Of a stretch of DNA of 13,862 nt, positions 6,141 through 13,861 are shown one piece after another. Numbering within the stretch: position 1 is the first letter of the stretch; every line of letters starts with the position of its first letter. Source of the stretch: Candidatus Melainabacteria bacterium (GTDB taxonomy: Bacteria; Cyanobacteriota; Vampirovibrionia; Obscuribacterales; Obscuribacteraceae); assembly GCA_003175915.1 (NCBI GenBank), contig PSRH01000251.1, forward strand, positions 1 through 13,862, written 5' to 3'. The notes under the pieces are model-generated. The model saw nothing but the letters and a program-made list of their open reading frames with translations. It was not told the origin of the DNA and made no database searches. The position numbers were made by a program, and so were the translations under genes.

Positions 6141-8141
6141 TTATAGGGTGCGGCTGCTCAACAACTGCCCGCCAGCCAGGGCGTCCAGTCGAGTGCGCAC
6201 CGATTGTTCGTTATCCTGGCGAGCTTCCTGAAGCAGACTGGTCAAAGTACGGGAGAGAATTTTTGGATCGATTGGATGCGGCCTGCCGACAAAGATTTTC
6301 TCGTAAGACGTTTGAGTCAGACCTTCCTCAGCAGTGAGTAACTCCTCTTCCAGCTTTTCTCCGGGACGCAGACCAATGAATTCGATGGCGATGTCTTGAC
6401 CTGGCCTGAGTCCGGAAAACTTGATCAAGTCATGGGCCATATCCAAGATCTTGACTGGCTCACCCATATCGAGCACGAAGATTTCGCCACCGGAGCCGAG
6501 GGCCCCCGCTTGCAAGATGAGTTGCACCGCCTCTGGTATCAACATAAAGTAGCGGGTAGCATCCGGGTGAGTGACCGTCACCGGTCCTCCCTGAGCGATT
6601 TGCTGTCGCCACAGTGGGATTACGGAACCACGGCTGGCCAGGACATTGCCGAAACGGACGGAGACGTACTTGGTTTTGGAACGGGTGGCAACGTCTTGCA
6701 CGACAAGCTCGGCAATTCGTTTGGTTGCACCCATGACGGACGTAGGGTTGACAGCTTTATCGCTGGAGACAAGTACAAAGGTTTCTACGTTGAATTGATC
6801 GGCTAGATGCGCTACCACTTGCGTGCCCAAAACATTGTTGGAAACCGCCTCGGCAACGTTTGTTTCCATAAGCGGTACGTGCTTGTGGGCGGCGGCGTGG
6901 AAAACTACCTCTGGCTTGTGCTGCTCAAAAATCTTGGCAAGTCGCTCTTCATCACGCACGTCTGCAATCACCGGCACCAAGGTGACCGGTTCAGGACAAT
7001 TCTTCAATTCCTGGTCGATAGCAAAAATTGAGTTTTCCCCTTTACCCAAAAGCAAAATAGTGGACGGCTGAAAGCGCACAATCTGGCGGCATAACTCACT
7101 GCCGATCGAACCACCGGCCCCGGTGACAAGCACGCGCCGCCCTTCCAGGTATCCAGCTATGGAGGCAGTGTCCAGCTGAACCGGCTCTCGCCCTAAGAGG
7201 TCCTCGAGTGACACTTCGCGCAATTGATTGACACTGACGCGACCGTTGATTAACTCAAACAACCCAGGAAGAATGCGCGTTTCTACCTCGGCCTGGCGGC
7301 ATTCATCGACAATGCGCCGAATTTCGACCGGAGGAGCTGAAGGCATGGCAATGATCACCTGGTCGACAAATAGATTATCGACCAGCGCCGGCAAATCATA
7401 AGTAGTGCCATATACGGTGAGCTGTCCTATGCGCTTGTGCAGCTTCTGGGGGTCGTCATCCAGGAAACCAACTACGTCCACACCTAAGTCCGGCCTTTGA
7501 TTGAGTTCGCGGAGCACCAGCTGACCGGCATCACCGGCTCCGATAAGAAGGGCTCGGCGCCGTACTGGCTGGCGCCAGTGGCGGCGTTGTCTATGTTCGG
7601 TTTGCAAGCGTCTTAAGATGCGGGGACCGGCCAAGAGCAGAAAGCAGAGACCGCAATCGATTGTGATTATTCCATAGGAAATCTGATTGCCGCGAATGCT
7701 GACAAGGGCTAGTGAGCGCAGGAAAAAAAGCAGGGTTGTCACCGTCAGAACCGAGCAACCAAGCTCCATGATTTCGGTTAGTCCGGTATAGCGCCAGAGC
7801 CGACGATAAACCCCGTAAGCCCAATTGCTCAAGAGGCGCAAGCTGAGGACGATGGGAGTAAATATGGCTATTTGCTGAACGAAAAGCTGATTCAAATGCC
7901 CGTCAAAGCGAATCAGATAGGCGCCAATAAAGGCAGCGACGACTAAAAGCCCATCGAGCACTATCTGCAAAATTCGCATCCAGCGAATTTGTCCCAATAG
8001 CTGATTGCCCGGGTGCTTAACGGCAAGTGTTGTGCCGGCCGCCTCGGTCCCCGTTTCAGTTATTGGCAAATCTTGCTTGTCTGACGATTCCAAAATGCCG
8101 ACGCCTATTGAATAAATGCCCCCACGGCAGGAGGTCAACAA
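6141..8141 (-). CDS. Membrane-anchored nucleoside-diphosphate-sugar 4,6-dehydratase, FlaA1/PglF/WbpM type (polysaccharide biosynthesis)
   Basis: This 666-aa inner-membrane enzyme probably converts a UDP-N-acetyl-hexosamine to its 4-keto-6-deoxy form for capsule, O-antigen or protein glycan synthesis. About four transmembrane helices occupy residues 57-172. A first Rossmann motif (ALLIGAGDAGQ, about 197-207) lies in the CoA-binding-like middle domain. The catalytic SDR domain follows with VTGAGGSIGSE (339-349), D/HAAAHKHVPLME (415-426) and SSDKAVNPTSVMGATKR (459-475). In the last motif Met470-x3-Lys474 replaces the usual Tyr-x3-Lys, the hallmark of the FlaA1/PglF group. LRPGEKLEEELL (591-602) is another family signature. 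The frame opens after a TAG, and the first start codons are TTG at 8141 and TTG at 8138. AGGA upstream is better spaced (7 nt) for 8138, so 665 aa is equally possible. The N-terminal 50 residues are not diagnostic. Confidence 0.88.
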   Translation of the reverse strand: MLTSCRGGIYSIGVGILESSDKQDLPITETGTEAAGTTLAVKHPGNQLLGQIRWMRILQIVLDGLLVVAAFIGAYLIRFDGHLNQLFVQQIAIFTPIVLSLRLLSNWAYGVYRRLWRYTGLTEIMELGCSVLTVTTLLFFLRSLALVSIRGNQISYGIITIDCGLCFLLLAGPRILRRLQTEHRQRRHWRQPVRRRALLIGAGDAGQLVLRELNQRPDLGVDVVGFLDDDPQKLHKRIGQLTVYGTTYDLPALVDNLFVDQVIIAMPSAPPVEIRRIVDECRQAEVETRILPGLFELINGRVSVNQLREVSLEDLLGREPVQLDTASIAGYLEGRRVLVTGAGGSIGSELCRQIVRFQPSTILLLGKGENSIFAIDQELKNCPEPVTLVPVIADVRDEERLAKIFEQHKPEVVFHAAAHKHVPLMETNVAEAVSNNVLGTQVVAHLADQFNVETFVLVSSDKAVNPTSVMGATKRIAELVVQDVATRSKTKYVSVRFGNVLASRGSVIPLWRQQIAQGGPVTVTHPDATRYFMLIPEAVQLILQAGALGSGGEIFVLDMGEPVKILDMAHDLIKFSGLRPGQDIAIEFIGLRPGEKLEEELLTAEEGLTQTSYEKIFVGRPHPIDPKILSRTLTSLLQEARQDNEQSVRTRLDALAGGQLLSSRTL

Positions 8142-8256
8142 GAGGTCCTATACTAACATGCTCGTGATCGGGCGAATTAGCTGAGTCAGGTGCTCGAAGC
8201 TCGCCCCAGAGCCAATCAAACCGCTCGGGCGCAAAGAGGCTTAGGCTATGTTCAGA

Positions 8257-8285
8257 TTTAAAGTTTGTTGCTTTGCTTCTGGCAA
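8257..8285 (-). promoter_or_regulatory. Sigma70-like promoter candidate for the FlaA1/PglF-type gene
   Basis: On the leftward strand TTGCCA (8285-8280; five of six to TTGACA) is followed after exactly 17 nt by TTTAAA (8262-8257; four of six to TATAAT). It lies just past the stop of the rhomboid-fold gene at 8292 and would start a message near position 8250, leaving a leader of roughly 110 nt before the TTG start. It implies that the dehydratase, and perhaps larEB, can be expressed independently of leuS. Confidence 0.45.
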
Positions 8286-8291
8286 GCAGAC

Positions 8292-9221
8292 TCAGGAGAT
8301 TCTTAGGCGGTTCTTGTTCTTTTCCACCCATAAGCGCACCTGATCGACCGGTAGCCCCATGGCTCGCGCTGCTCCTTTGACTGCGTCGTCATGGGTGACG
8401 TCCAGATCGAGTAATTCGTTGTATCGTCGAACAGCCTCGAGCTTCATCGGCCCTTCCTTGAAGCTTTCCATGGCGCTGGTCAGTAGATAAGAGGCTATGC
8501 CATAACCAATACCCACGGACACTGCAGCTGCGAACATACCGCCTACGTCATAGCCAGGCCAGAGATAGATCATGCAGGCGTGCATGCCAAGCTGGTAGGC
8601 GAAAAAGGCGCTGACAAATGTCCAGGGATTCAGTCCGTATCTTTCGGAAACGGGTTTCTCTACCTTTTTGTTAAATATCTCGTATTTAGGTCGCGGCATA
8701 CCCCCGCTCAAATCCATTTTCTTGGGCGGAGCAAGCACTATATAGGCGCCTAAAATAGCGCAGGTGATAAAGAAGGGTCCGATATACATTATGTCCAGCT
8801 TTGATGCTTTCTCGCCGGGCAGAATGCTGATCACGGCGTTGCCAGTGTCCCAGTATTGAATAACCCAGGGCAAAGTTGAGCCAAGCAAGATGACCAGTAG
8901 ATATCGTCCCGGACCCAGTCGCTTCTCGACGACCGTGCCAAACACGCCAAGAAAATACAGACTGGCGGCCAATTGCCATAAGTTAATGGAGCCGAAATTA
9001 GCCGAATACCAAACGTTAGCTAACTTTGCCCACTGTTGGGTGGCGAGAATTTCCATCACTGACGATGGCTTAAAAGTCAAATCGGCATAGGCACTTGGGT
9101 CTTTGCCGCTGAGAAGCCAGTAGGTGAATACGCAAGCAATCACCAGCATGCCGGTTATTAGCGGCGGTGCCGACATCTCTTCAAACTTGATCTTCTTCTT
9201 AGGGGGGTCGAGCGAATTCAT
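8292..9221 (-). CDS. Rhomboid-fold integral membrane protein lacking catalytic serine motif
   Basis: This 309-aa polytopic membrane protein has about six hydrophobic segments. Numbering from the ATG, residues 79-106 (NLWQLAASLYFLGVFGTVVEKRLGPGRY, quoted in part) resemble the rhomboid TM2 region, where an lG..lE..lG pattern is typical. GPFFITCAILGAYIVL (148-163) aligns with the place where active rhomboids carry GASGAIFGLLGAYLLL, so the GxSG serine motif is absent. YDVGGMFAAAVSVGIGYG (224-241) resembles the last rhomboid helix (HxxGxxxG), with Val in place of the His. An inactive rhomboid (pseudoprotease) is therefore likely. The tail after about residue 255 is soluble and helical. The ATG at 9221 has AAGGA eleven nt upstream; a GTG at 9230 sits only two nt from it and is disfavoured. 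It lies 55 nt after leuS with no visible terminator, so co-transcription with leuS is likely. Confidence 0.6.
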   Translation of the reverse strand: MNSLDPPKKKIKFEEMSAPPLITGMLVIACVFTYWLLSGKDPSAYADLTFKPSSVMEILATQQWAKLANVWYSANFGSINLWQLAASLYFLGVFGTVVEKRLGPGRYLLVILLGSTLPWVIQYWDTGNAVISILPGEKASKLDIMYIGPFFITCAILGAYIVLAPPKKMDLSGGMPRPKYEIFNKKVEKPVSERYGLNPWTFVSAFFAYQLGMHACMIYLWPGYDVGGMFAAAVSVGIGYGIASYLLTSAMESFKEGPMKLEAVRRYNELLDLDVTHDDAVKGAARAMGLPVDQVRLWVEKNKNRLRIS

Positions 9222-9276
9222 GGTAAGCACGTTCCTTACTTCGGAGTGGTACGTGAACTGAAAAGCGAGGGTACTT

Positions 9277-11841
9277 TCAAATTACCACGTTCACAAGCTT
9301 GTCTGGTACCACGATAACCTTACGGACAGGTTTCCCATCAATTTTAATGAGAATCTTGTCATCCTTGAGGGCAATTTCCTCAGCGGCTGTACGTTCTATT
9401 CCCCTTGGTACGAACTTTTTGTTGACTATTTTGCCGTTAACCTGCAAAACCAGTTCAATTTCTTCATCAAGTGTGAGTTGTTCGTGATATGCAGGCCAGG
9501 GCTGAACGTGAATTGATTCCTTCTCCGAGCGAGCGAAGCCTAAGCTATGCCAAAGCTCTTCGGTTATGTGGGGCGCCATCGGCGCCAGGAGCAAGAGCAG
9601 GCTGCGCAAACAAAAGGTCAACAATTGTTTGTCGGCCTGAGATATCGATGGCCGGGAGCCGTTTGTTTGAGCGCCGCTCTTGATCGCCCCGACGAATTCG
9701 TACATGCCGTTCAAAAATTCATGGCAACGGGCGATGGCGGTGTTGAATAGATAACGCTGCGGTTCCAGATCTTGCGTGACCGCCTTTATCGTTTTGTGGG
9801 CAATGCGCACGAGCATGTCACCCTTTTCCGATAATAATCCGTCTAATTCTGGTGGCGGACTCTGAGGGTCGATTGCACCGCTTTCCGAGAGATCGATGGC
9901 CAGACGCCATAAGCGGTTGAGAAAGCGAAATTGTCCGACAGCTCCTTCTTCCGACCAGGCCAATTCTTGTTCCGGCGGTGAGGCAAATAAGGTGAAAAGA
10001 CGAGCAGAGTCCGCCCCATATTGTTCGAAAAATGCCGTTGTACCGACGACGTTGCCGCGCGATTTGGACATTTTCTCGATGCGTCCCGATTGTGGGGAGA
10101 ACTTGGTGACCATACCTTGAGAAAGTAAATTACTGAAAGGCTCGTCGCATTTAAGTAGCCCCATGTCGCGCAGGGCTTTTGTGAAGAAGCGAGAGTAGAG
10201 CAAGTGCAGGATGGCGTGTTCGATACCGCCGACATACTGATCGACGGGCATCCAGTAGTTGATCTTGTCGCTGGCGAAGGCTTCCTTCGGGTTTTTGGCG
10301 TCGGCGTATCTGAGAAAATACCAGCTTGAGTCGATGAAGGTGTCCATCGTATCGGTCTCTCGTTTGGCCTCTTTGCCGCAAGCCGGACATTTGACATTGA
10401 CCCAACTCTCACAGCGAGCCAGGGGCGAGCCCCCCTGTCCACTGATTTCAATGCCTTCCAGGGGCAGCACTACCGGTAGTTCAGCTTCCGGTACGGGCAC
10501 AATCCCGCATTTTTGGCAATGGACCAGAGGTATTGGGCAGCCCCAATAACGTTGCCGGCTTATCAGCCAGTCGCGCAGGCGAAATTGAATGCGACCTTTG
10601 CCGCTCTTGTTTTGTTCAGCCCAGGCAACCATCTTGGCTTTGGCCGTGACATTATCTAAGCCGTTAAACATGCCCGAATTGACGACGATGCCGGGCTCAA
10701 GATACGCCTCTTTCAGTTCACCGGATGGTTCACCGGTTTTCGAGATCACTTCTTTGACGGCAAGATTGAAAAGCTTAGCGAAGGCGAAGTCGCGCTCATC
10801 GTGAGCGGGAACACCCATTACTGCTCCTGTGCCGTAACTCATAAGCACATAGTCCGCTACCCAAATTGGCGCAAGCTCGCCGTTGAAAGGATTGAGCACA
10901 TAGGTACCCAGAGGCACGCCGGTTTTCGACTTTTCGGCTGTCATCCGCTCCAGCTCGGATTTGCGTCCGGCTGCGGCCACATAGGCTTTGACTTTCTCCT
11001 TCTGTTCGGGCGTGGTGAGCTCGGCGACAAGAGGATGCTCCGGAGCCAGAACCATGTAGGTGACCCCGAACACTGTGTCGGGTCTTGTTGTGAAGACACC
11101 GATCTGAATATTGGGCTTGCTTTCCACGGTAAAGTAAAGTTCAGCACCGGCCGATTTGCCGATCCAGTTCTGCTGCATGAGCTTGACGCGCTCCGGCCAT
11201 CCGGCCAGCAAGTCTAGATCGTCGAGTAATGCGTCAGAATAGCTTGTTGTCTTGAGGAACCATTGGCTCATTTGCTTCTGAACCACGGCCGTTTCAGTGT
11301 GACGCCAGCAAGCCCCTTCTACTACCTGCTCGTTGGCTAGAACCGTTTGACAATCGGGACACCAGTTGACCGGTGCTTCTTTGCGCACAGCCAGGTCCTT
11401 TTTATAGAACTGCAAGAATAGCCACTGAGTCCAGTGATAGTAGTCGCTATCACATGTGGTGACCTCTCTTTGCCAATCGTAGCTGGTGCCCAGCTTCTTG
11501 AGCTGCTCGTCACGCATGAAGCGAATGTTTTCCTTCGTCCACTTCTCCGGATGCAGGCCGCGAGACATGGCGGCATTCTCAGCCGGTAAGCCAAAAGCGT
11601 CCCAGCCCATCGGATTCAAAACGTTGTAGCCTTGCATTCTTCTGTGACGGCTGATCACGTCGGAAATGGTGTAGACCCGCATGTGCCCCATATGCAAATC
11701 GCCGGAAGGGTAGGGAAACATTACCAGCGAATAGAATTTCTTGCGCTTATCTCCATCAATGGCACGATAGATGCCGAGCTGTTCCCACTGCTTCTGCCAC
11801 TTGCCTTCGATTTGTTGGGGTAGGTATTTCCCTTCGCTCAC
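9277..11841 (-). CDS. leuS: Leucyl-tRNA synthetase
   Basis: This cytosolic class Ia enzyme charges tRNA-Leu with leucine. Its length of 854 aa is normal for bacterial LeuRS. The HIGH-type signature is FPYPSGDLHMGHMR (42-55) and the KMSKS loop is EKMSKSRGNV (589-598). The CP1 editing domain is present with TTRPDTVFGVTY (251-262) and the GTGAVMGVPAHDERD motif (337-351), so it should proofread mischarged tRNA. WCPDCQTVLANEQVVEGACWRH (160-181, quoted in part) holds a zinc-knuckle-like set of Cys161, Cys164, Cys178 and His181. A second pair of CxxC motifs lies at 442-445 and 485-488. The C-terminal domain ends RKVIVVPDKLVNVVI. The start is GTG at 11841, with GGAG at 11854-11851 nine nt upstream. 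It diverges from tyrS. Confidence 0.98.
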   Translation of the reverse strand: MSEGKYLPQQIEGKWQKQWEQLGIYRAIDGDKRKKFYSLVMFPYPSGDLHMGHMRVYTISDVISRHRRMQGYNVLNPMGWDAFGLPAENAAMSRGLHPEKWTKENIRFMRDEQLKKLGTSYDWQREVTTCDSDYYHWTQWLFLQFYKKDLAVRKEAPVNWCPDCQTVLANEQVVEGACWRHTETAVVQKQMSQWFLKTTSYSDALLDDLDLLAGWPERVKLMQQNWIGKSAGAELYFTVESKPNIQIGVFTTRPDTVFGVTYMVLAPEHPLVAELTTPEQKEKVKAYVAAAGRKSELERMTAEKSKTGVPLGTYVLNPFNGELAPIWVADYVLMSYGTGAVMGVPAHDERDFAFAKLFNLAVKEVISKTGEPSGELKEAYLEPGIVVNSGMFNGLDNVTAKAKMVAWAEQNKSGKGRIQFRLRDWLISRQRYWGCPIPLVHCQKCGIVPVPEAELPVVLPLEGIEISGQGGSPLARCESWVNVKCPACGKEAKRETDTMDTFIDSSWYFLRYADAKNPKEAFASDKINYWMPVDQYVGGIEHAILHLLYSRFFTKALRDMGLLKCDEPFSNLLSQGMVTKFSPQSGRIEKMSKSRGNVVGTTAFFEQYGADSARLFTLFASPPEQELAWSEEGAVGQFRFLNRLWRLAIDLSESGAIDPQSPPPELDGLLSEKGDMLVRIAHKTIKAVTQDLEPQRYLFNTAIARCHEFLNGMYEFVGAIKSGAQTNGSRPSISQADKQLLTFCLRSLLLLLAPMAPHITEELWHSLGFARSEKESIHVQPWPAYHEQLTLDEEIELVLQVNGKIVNKKFVPRGIERTAAEEIALKDDKILIKIDGKPVRKVIVVPDKLVNVVI

Positions 11842-11883
11842 TTAAGAAAACTCCATGACTCAGATAAATCTCACGGACGCCTA

Positions 11884-11907
11884 CGGGTCTTTTGCGTAAG
11901 AGTCCCG
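11884..11907 (-). promoter_or_regulatory. Imperfect hairpin in the leuS leader
   Basis: CGGG at 11884-11887 pairs with CCCG at 11904-11907, and inside that CTT pairs with AAG, leaving a small internal mismatch. Transcribed leftward from the promoter proposed at 11940-11968, this hairpin would sit in a leader of about 90 nt upstream of the leuS GGAG. The stem is short and imperfect. No leader peptide rich in Leu codons and no complete T-box is visible. Confidence 0.2.
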
Positions 11908-11936
11908 AATTTACTCAACTTTACTTGGCACGATAT

Positions 11937-11996
11937 CGAATCTTAGCCTACGAAGTAAATGGCGACAAGCTAATCGCTTGCCTGTGCTAAGATTCG
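11937..11996. repeat. 11-bp perfect inverted repeat between leuS and tyrS
   Basis: CGAATCTTAGC at 11937-11947 is exactly inverted as GCTAAGATTCG at 11986-11996, with 38 nt between the arms. A smaller stem, CAAGC (11966-11970) with GCTTG (11976-11980), lies inside. CTACGAA (11948-11954) is also complementary to TTCGTAG (11993-11999), so a second, competing pairing exists. The left arm contains the -10 hexamer proposed for leuS. The arrangement suggests paired operator sites or a structured leader. Confidence 0.5.
11940..11968 (-). promoter_or_regulatory. Sigma70-like promoter candidate for leuS
   Basis: On the leftward strand TTGTCG (11968-11963; four of six to TTGACA) is separated by exactly 17 nt from TAAGAT (11945-11940; four of six to TATAAT). 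Transcription would begin near 11933, giving a leader of roughly 90 nt before the leuS GTG. The -10 hexamer is part of the left arm of the inverted repeat at 11937-11996. No equally good promoter for tyrS was found in the opposite direction. Confidence 0.45.
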
Positions 11997-12069
11997 TAGC
12001 TGTCTTGGCGATGCTATTCAGCGTTGGCAGGGTTCCCAACTGCGGAAAATTCAGATAAGGGTGGGTTTA

Positions 12070-13335
12070 GTGCGAGCTAGCGCAGACGATAAGGGTCCAA
12101 TCGATTCCAAGTTCATGGAAGAGGCGGCCGAACTGGCGCGTGGCGCTGAAGTCCTGCCGGAGGGGGTGCCCGCCCTGGCTCGGCGTCTTCAAGAAGTGAA
12201 GAAACAGGGGCGCACTCTCAGGGTAAAACTTGGTATAGATCCGACTGCCATGGACCTGCATCTCGGACACGCCGTTGTCGTTCGCAAACTAAAACGCTTT
12301 CAGGAATTCGGTCATCAAGTGGTGCTGATCATCGGTGGTTTTACTGCCCGGATTGGCGACCCGTCCGGTAGAAACGCGACCAGGCCTGCGTTGAGCGAAG
12401 CAGAAGTGGCAGCCAATGCTGAAACCTATCTCAATCAGATGGGAGTCTTGCTGGACATCGAAAAAACGGAAATCGTCAATAACGCCGATTGGCTGGGAGT
12501 GCTTGATTTGCAGAAAATGCTCAAGCTGGCAAGCTCGGTTACCGTCAACCAACTGCTCGCCAAAGAAGCATTCGGAGAACGCCTGGACAAGCAGTTGCCC
12601 GTTTCGTTTCACGAACTTTTCTATCCTCTTTTGCAGGGCTACGACTCGGTAGCAATTCGTTCCGACATCGAACTAGGCGGCACCGATCAACGCTTCAACA
12701 TATTGCAGGGACGTGAGTTGCAGCCGTACTACGGACTGGAGCCGCAACTGGCTATGCTCTTGCCCCTGCTTGAAGGAACTGACGGCGTCAAAAAAATGTC
12801 CAAGACCTACAACAACTACATTGCTCTTAAGGACTCACCAAAGGACATGTTCGGCAAGTGCATGCGCATTCCGGACGAATTGATTCTGAAGTATTTTGAA
12901 CTTGCCACTACATTTAGTGGCCAGCAGATCGATCAGATCAAACACGAGCTCGAGCATGGGGGCAATCCCAGGCAGGCAAAAATTGCTCTTGCCAAACAAA
13001 TCACTACGCAATACTGCGGAGCCAGCGCTGCCGAAGAGGTGTTGAACAATTGGGAAATTGTGCACAGCCAGAGGCAACTACCGTCCCAGGATCAAATACC
13101 TGTCCATCCGGTCAAACCAGACACCCCGCTGTTCAGAATTCTGGTCGATGCAGGACTGGCTAGCAGTACCAGCGAAGCCAAGCGATTGATTAAGGAAGGG
13201 GCAGTGCAATATTGTTCGCAAGTGGTCACCGATCCGAATGTATCGCCTTTTGCCATCCAGGCCGGAGAGTCTTCGGATCAAGGCAATGTCCTTCAGGTAG
13301 GTAGACGCAAATTCCTGGCACTGGTGCGCAGTTAG
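12070..13335 (+). CDS. tyrS: Tyrosyl-tRNA synthetase with C-terminal S4 domain
   Basis: This cytosolic class Ic enzyme charges tRNA-Tyr. Numbering from 12070 (421 aa), KLGIDPTAMDLHLGHAVV (53-70) holds the HIGH-type motif as HLGH. GGFTARIGDPSGR (89-101) and GGTDQRFNILQGR (203-215) are nucleotide- and tyrosine-site motifs, and KKMSKTYNN (241-249) is the KMSKS loop. The C-terminal 70 residues, from PLFRILVDAGLASSTSEAKR on, form an S4 RNA-binding domain. The HLGH and KMSKT signatures fit the TyrZ-like subgroup better than the classical Bacillus/E. coli TyrS subgroup. The frame opens at GTG 12061, but AAGG directly abuts that codon. The GTG at 12070 has AAGGGTGG upstream at workable spacing and is preferred; ATG at 12115 is a further option. 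It is followed 30 nt later by the GlcG/HbpS-like gene. Confidence 0.96.
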   Translation: MRASADDKGPIDSKFMEEAAELARGAEVLPEGVPALARRLQEVKKQGRTLRVKLGIDPTAMDLHLGHAVVVRKLKRFQEFGHQVVLIIGGFTARIGDPSGRNATRPALSEAEVAANAETYLNQMGVLLDIEKTEIVNNADWLGVLDLQKMLKLASSVTVNQLLAKEAFGERLDKQLPVSFHELFYPLLQGYDSVAIRSDIELGGTDQRFNILQGRELQPYYGLEPQLAMLLPLLEGTDGVKKMSKTYNNYIALKDSPKDMFGKCMRIPDELILKYFELATTFSGQQIDQIKHELEHGGNPRQAKIALAKQITTQYCGASAAEEVLNNWEIVHSQRQLPSQDQIPVHPVKPDTPLFRILVDAGLASSTSEAKRLIKEGAVQYCSQVVTDPNVSPFAIQAGESSDQGNVLQVGRRKFLALVRS

Positions 13336-13365
13336 TTTTTAGTTCACGATAAGGGGAGGCTGTGA

Positions 13366-13761
13366 ATGGTCACGCTCAATGACGCAAGAAGGGTAATAGC
13401 TGCTGCCGAGAAAAAAGCAGCCGAGATAGGCCAGCCGATGAATATAGCGGTAGCCGATGCCGGGGGTAATCTCGTTTCCCACGTGCGCATGGATGGTGCC
13501 TGGATCGGCAGCATCGATATCTCGATGAAAAAGGCCTACACTTCGCGAGCCTTCGATATCGCTACAAAAGATCTGGCAACCCATTCTCAATCGGGCGGTC
13601 AGTTCTTCGGTATTCACGCTTCAAACGACGGCAAGATCATGATCTTCGCCGGCGGTATTCCCCTCAAAAAAGACGGCAAGGTAGTTGGTTCTATAGGCGT
13701 CAGCGGCGGCTCAGGGGAGCAAGATCACGCCGTTGCTGAAGCAGGCGCCAAGGCGTTCTAA
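13366..13761 (+). CDS. GlcG/HbpS family protein (DUF336)
   Basis: This 131-aa single-domain protein belongs to the GlcG/HbpS family. Family signatures are a helical start (LNDARRVIAAAEKKAAEIG), MNIAVADAGGNLVSHVRMDGA (residues 25-45, quoted in part), KKAYTSRAF, and the C-terminal IGVSGGSGEQDHAVAEAG. HbpS binds haem in Streptomyces and other members sit near glycolate or other oxidase genes, but a biochemical role is not established for most of the family. No signal peptide is seen, so the protein should be cytosolic. The ATG at 13366 has a strong GGGGAGG six nt upstream. The 30-nt gap after tyrS, with no terminator, suggests a shared message. The family call is firm; the function is open. Confidence 0.88.
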   Translation: MVTLNDARRVIAAAEKKAAEIGQPMNIAVADAGGNLVSHVRMDGAWIGSIDISMKKAYTSRAFDIATKDLATHSQSGGQFFGIHASNDGKIMIFAGGIPLKKDGKVVGSIGVSGGSGEQDHAVAEAGAKAF

Positions 13762-13813
13762 AGCAAAAGAAGTAAATCGCTAGCAGTTTGCGGCGACGGA
13801 GCCAAGGGCGCTG

Positions 13814-13861
13814 TCAGGCTTTGTGCTCCACGATTTCTTTACCGGTCGAAACTATATTCAT
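13814..13861 (-). CDS. Possible C-terminal end of a leftward gene (partial)
   Basis: On the leftward strand an open frame enters from the right edge and ends at TGA (13816-13814). The visible peptide is MNIVSTGKEIVEHKA. It is protein-like and would converge on the GlcG/HbpS-like gene with about 52 nt between stops. No family can be assigned from 15 residues, and the frame may be chance. Confidence 0.2.
   Translation of the reverse strand: MNIVSTGKEIVEHKA

Noticed and set aside
5633..6337. A 234-codon rightward frame opposite larE and the end of the dehydratase gene
   Set aside because: It is antisense to two well-supported genes with clear catalytic motifs, and its product resembles no family I recognise.
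8056..8331. A 91-codon leftward frame from ATG at 8331, overlapping the ends of the rhomboid-fold and dehydratase genes
   Set aside because: It overlaps both confident genes, has only a weak AGGTG upstream, shows no domain, membrane or signal features, and contains the promoter-like sequence at 8257-8285.
9843..10451. A long (202-codon) leftward frame inside leuS in another phase
   Set aside because: It is a shifted reading of the confident leuS coding sequence. Its Ser/Pro/Arg-rich composition is typical of frame shadows.
11843..11857. A minimal leftward ORF (ATG GAG TTT TCT TAA) whose stop abuts the leuS GTG
   Set aside because: Four codons with no leucine, and it contains the leuS ribosome-binding site. 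It is most likely a chance reading rather than an attenuator leader peptide.
12058..12076. AAGGGTGG near the tyrS start, reminiscent of the T-box antiterminator sequence AGGGTGGNACCGCG
   Set aside because: Only the first seven bases match, the following bases do not, no specifier stem or terminator hairpin with a T-run is present, and the sequence overlaps the start codon region.
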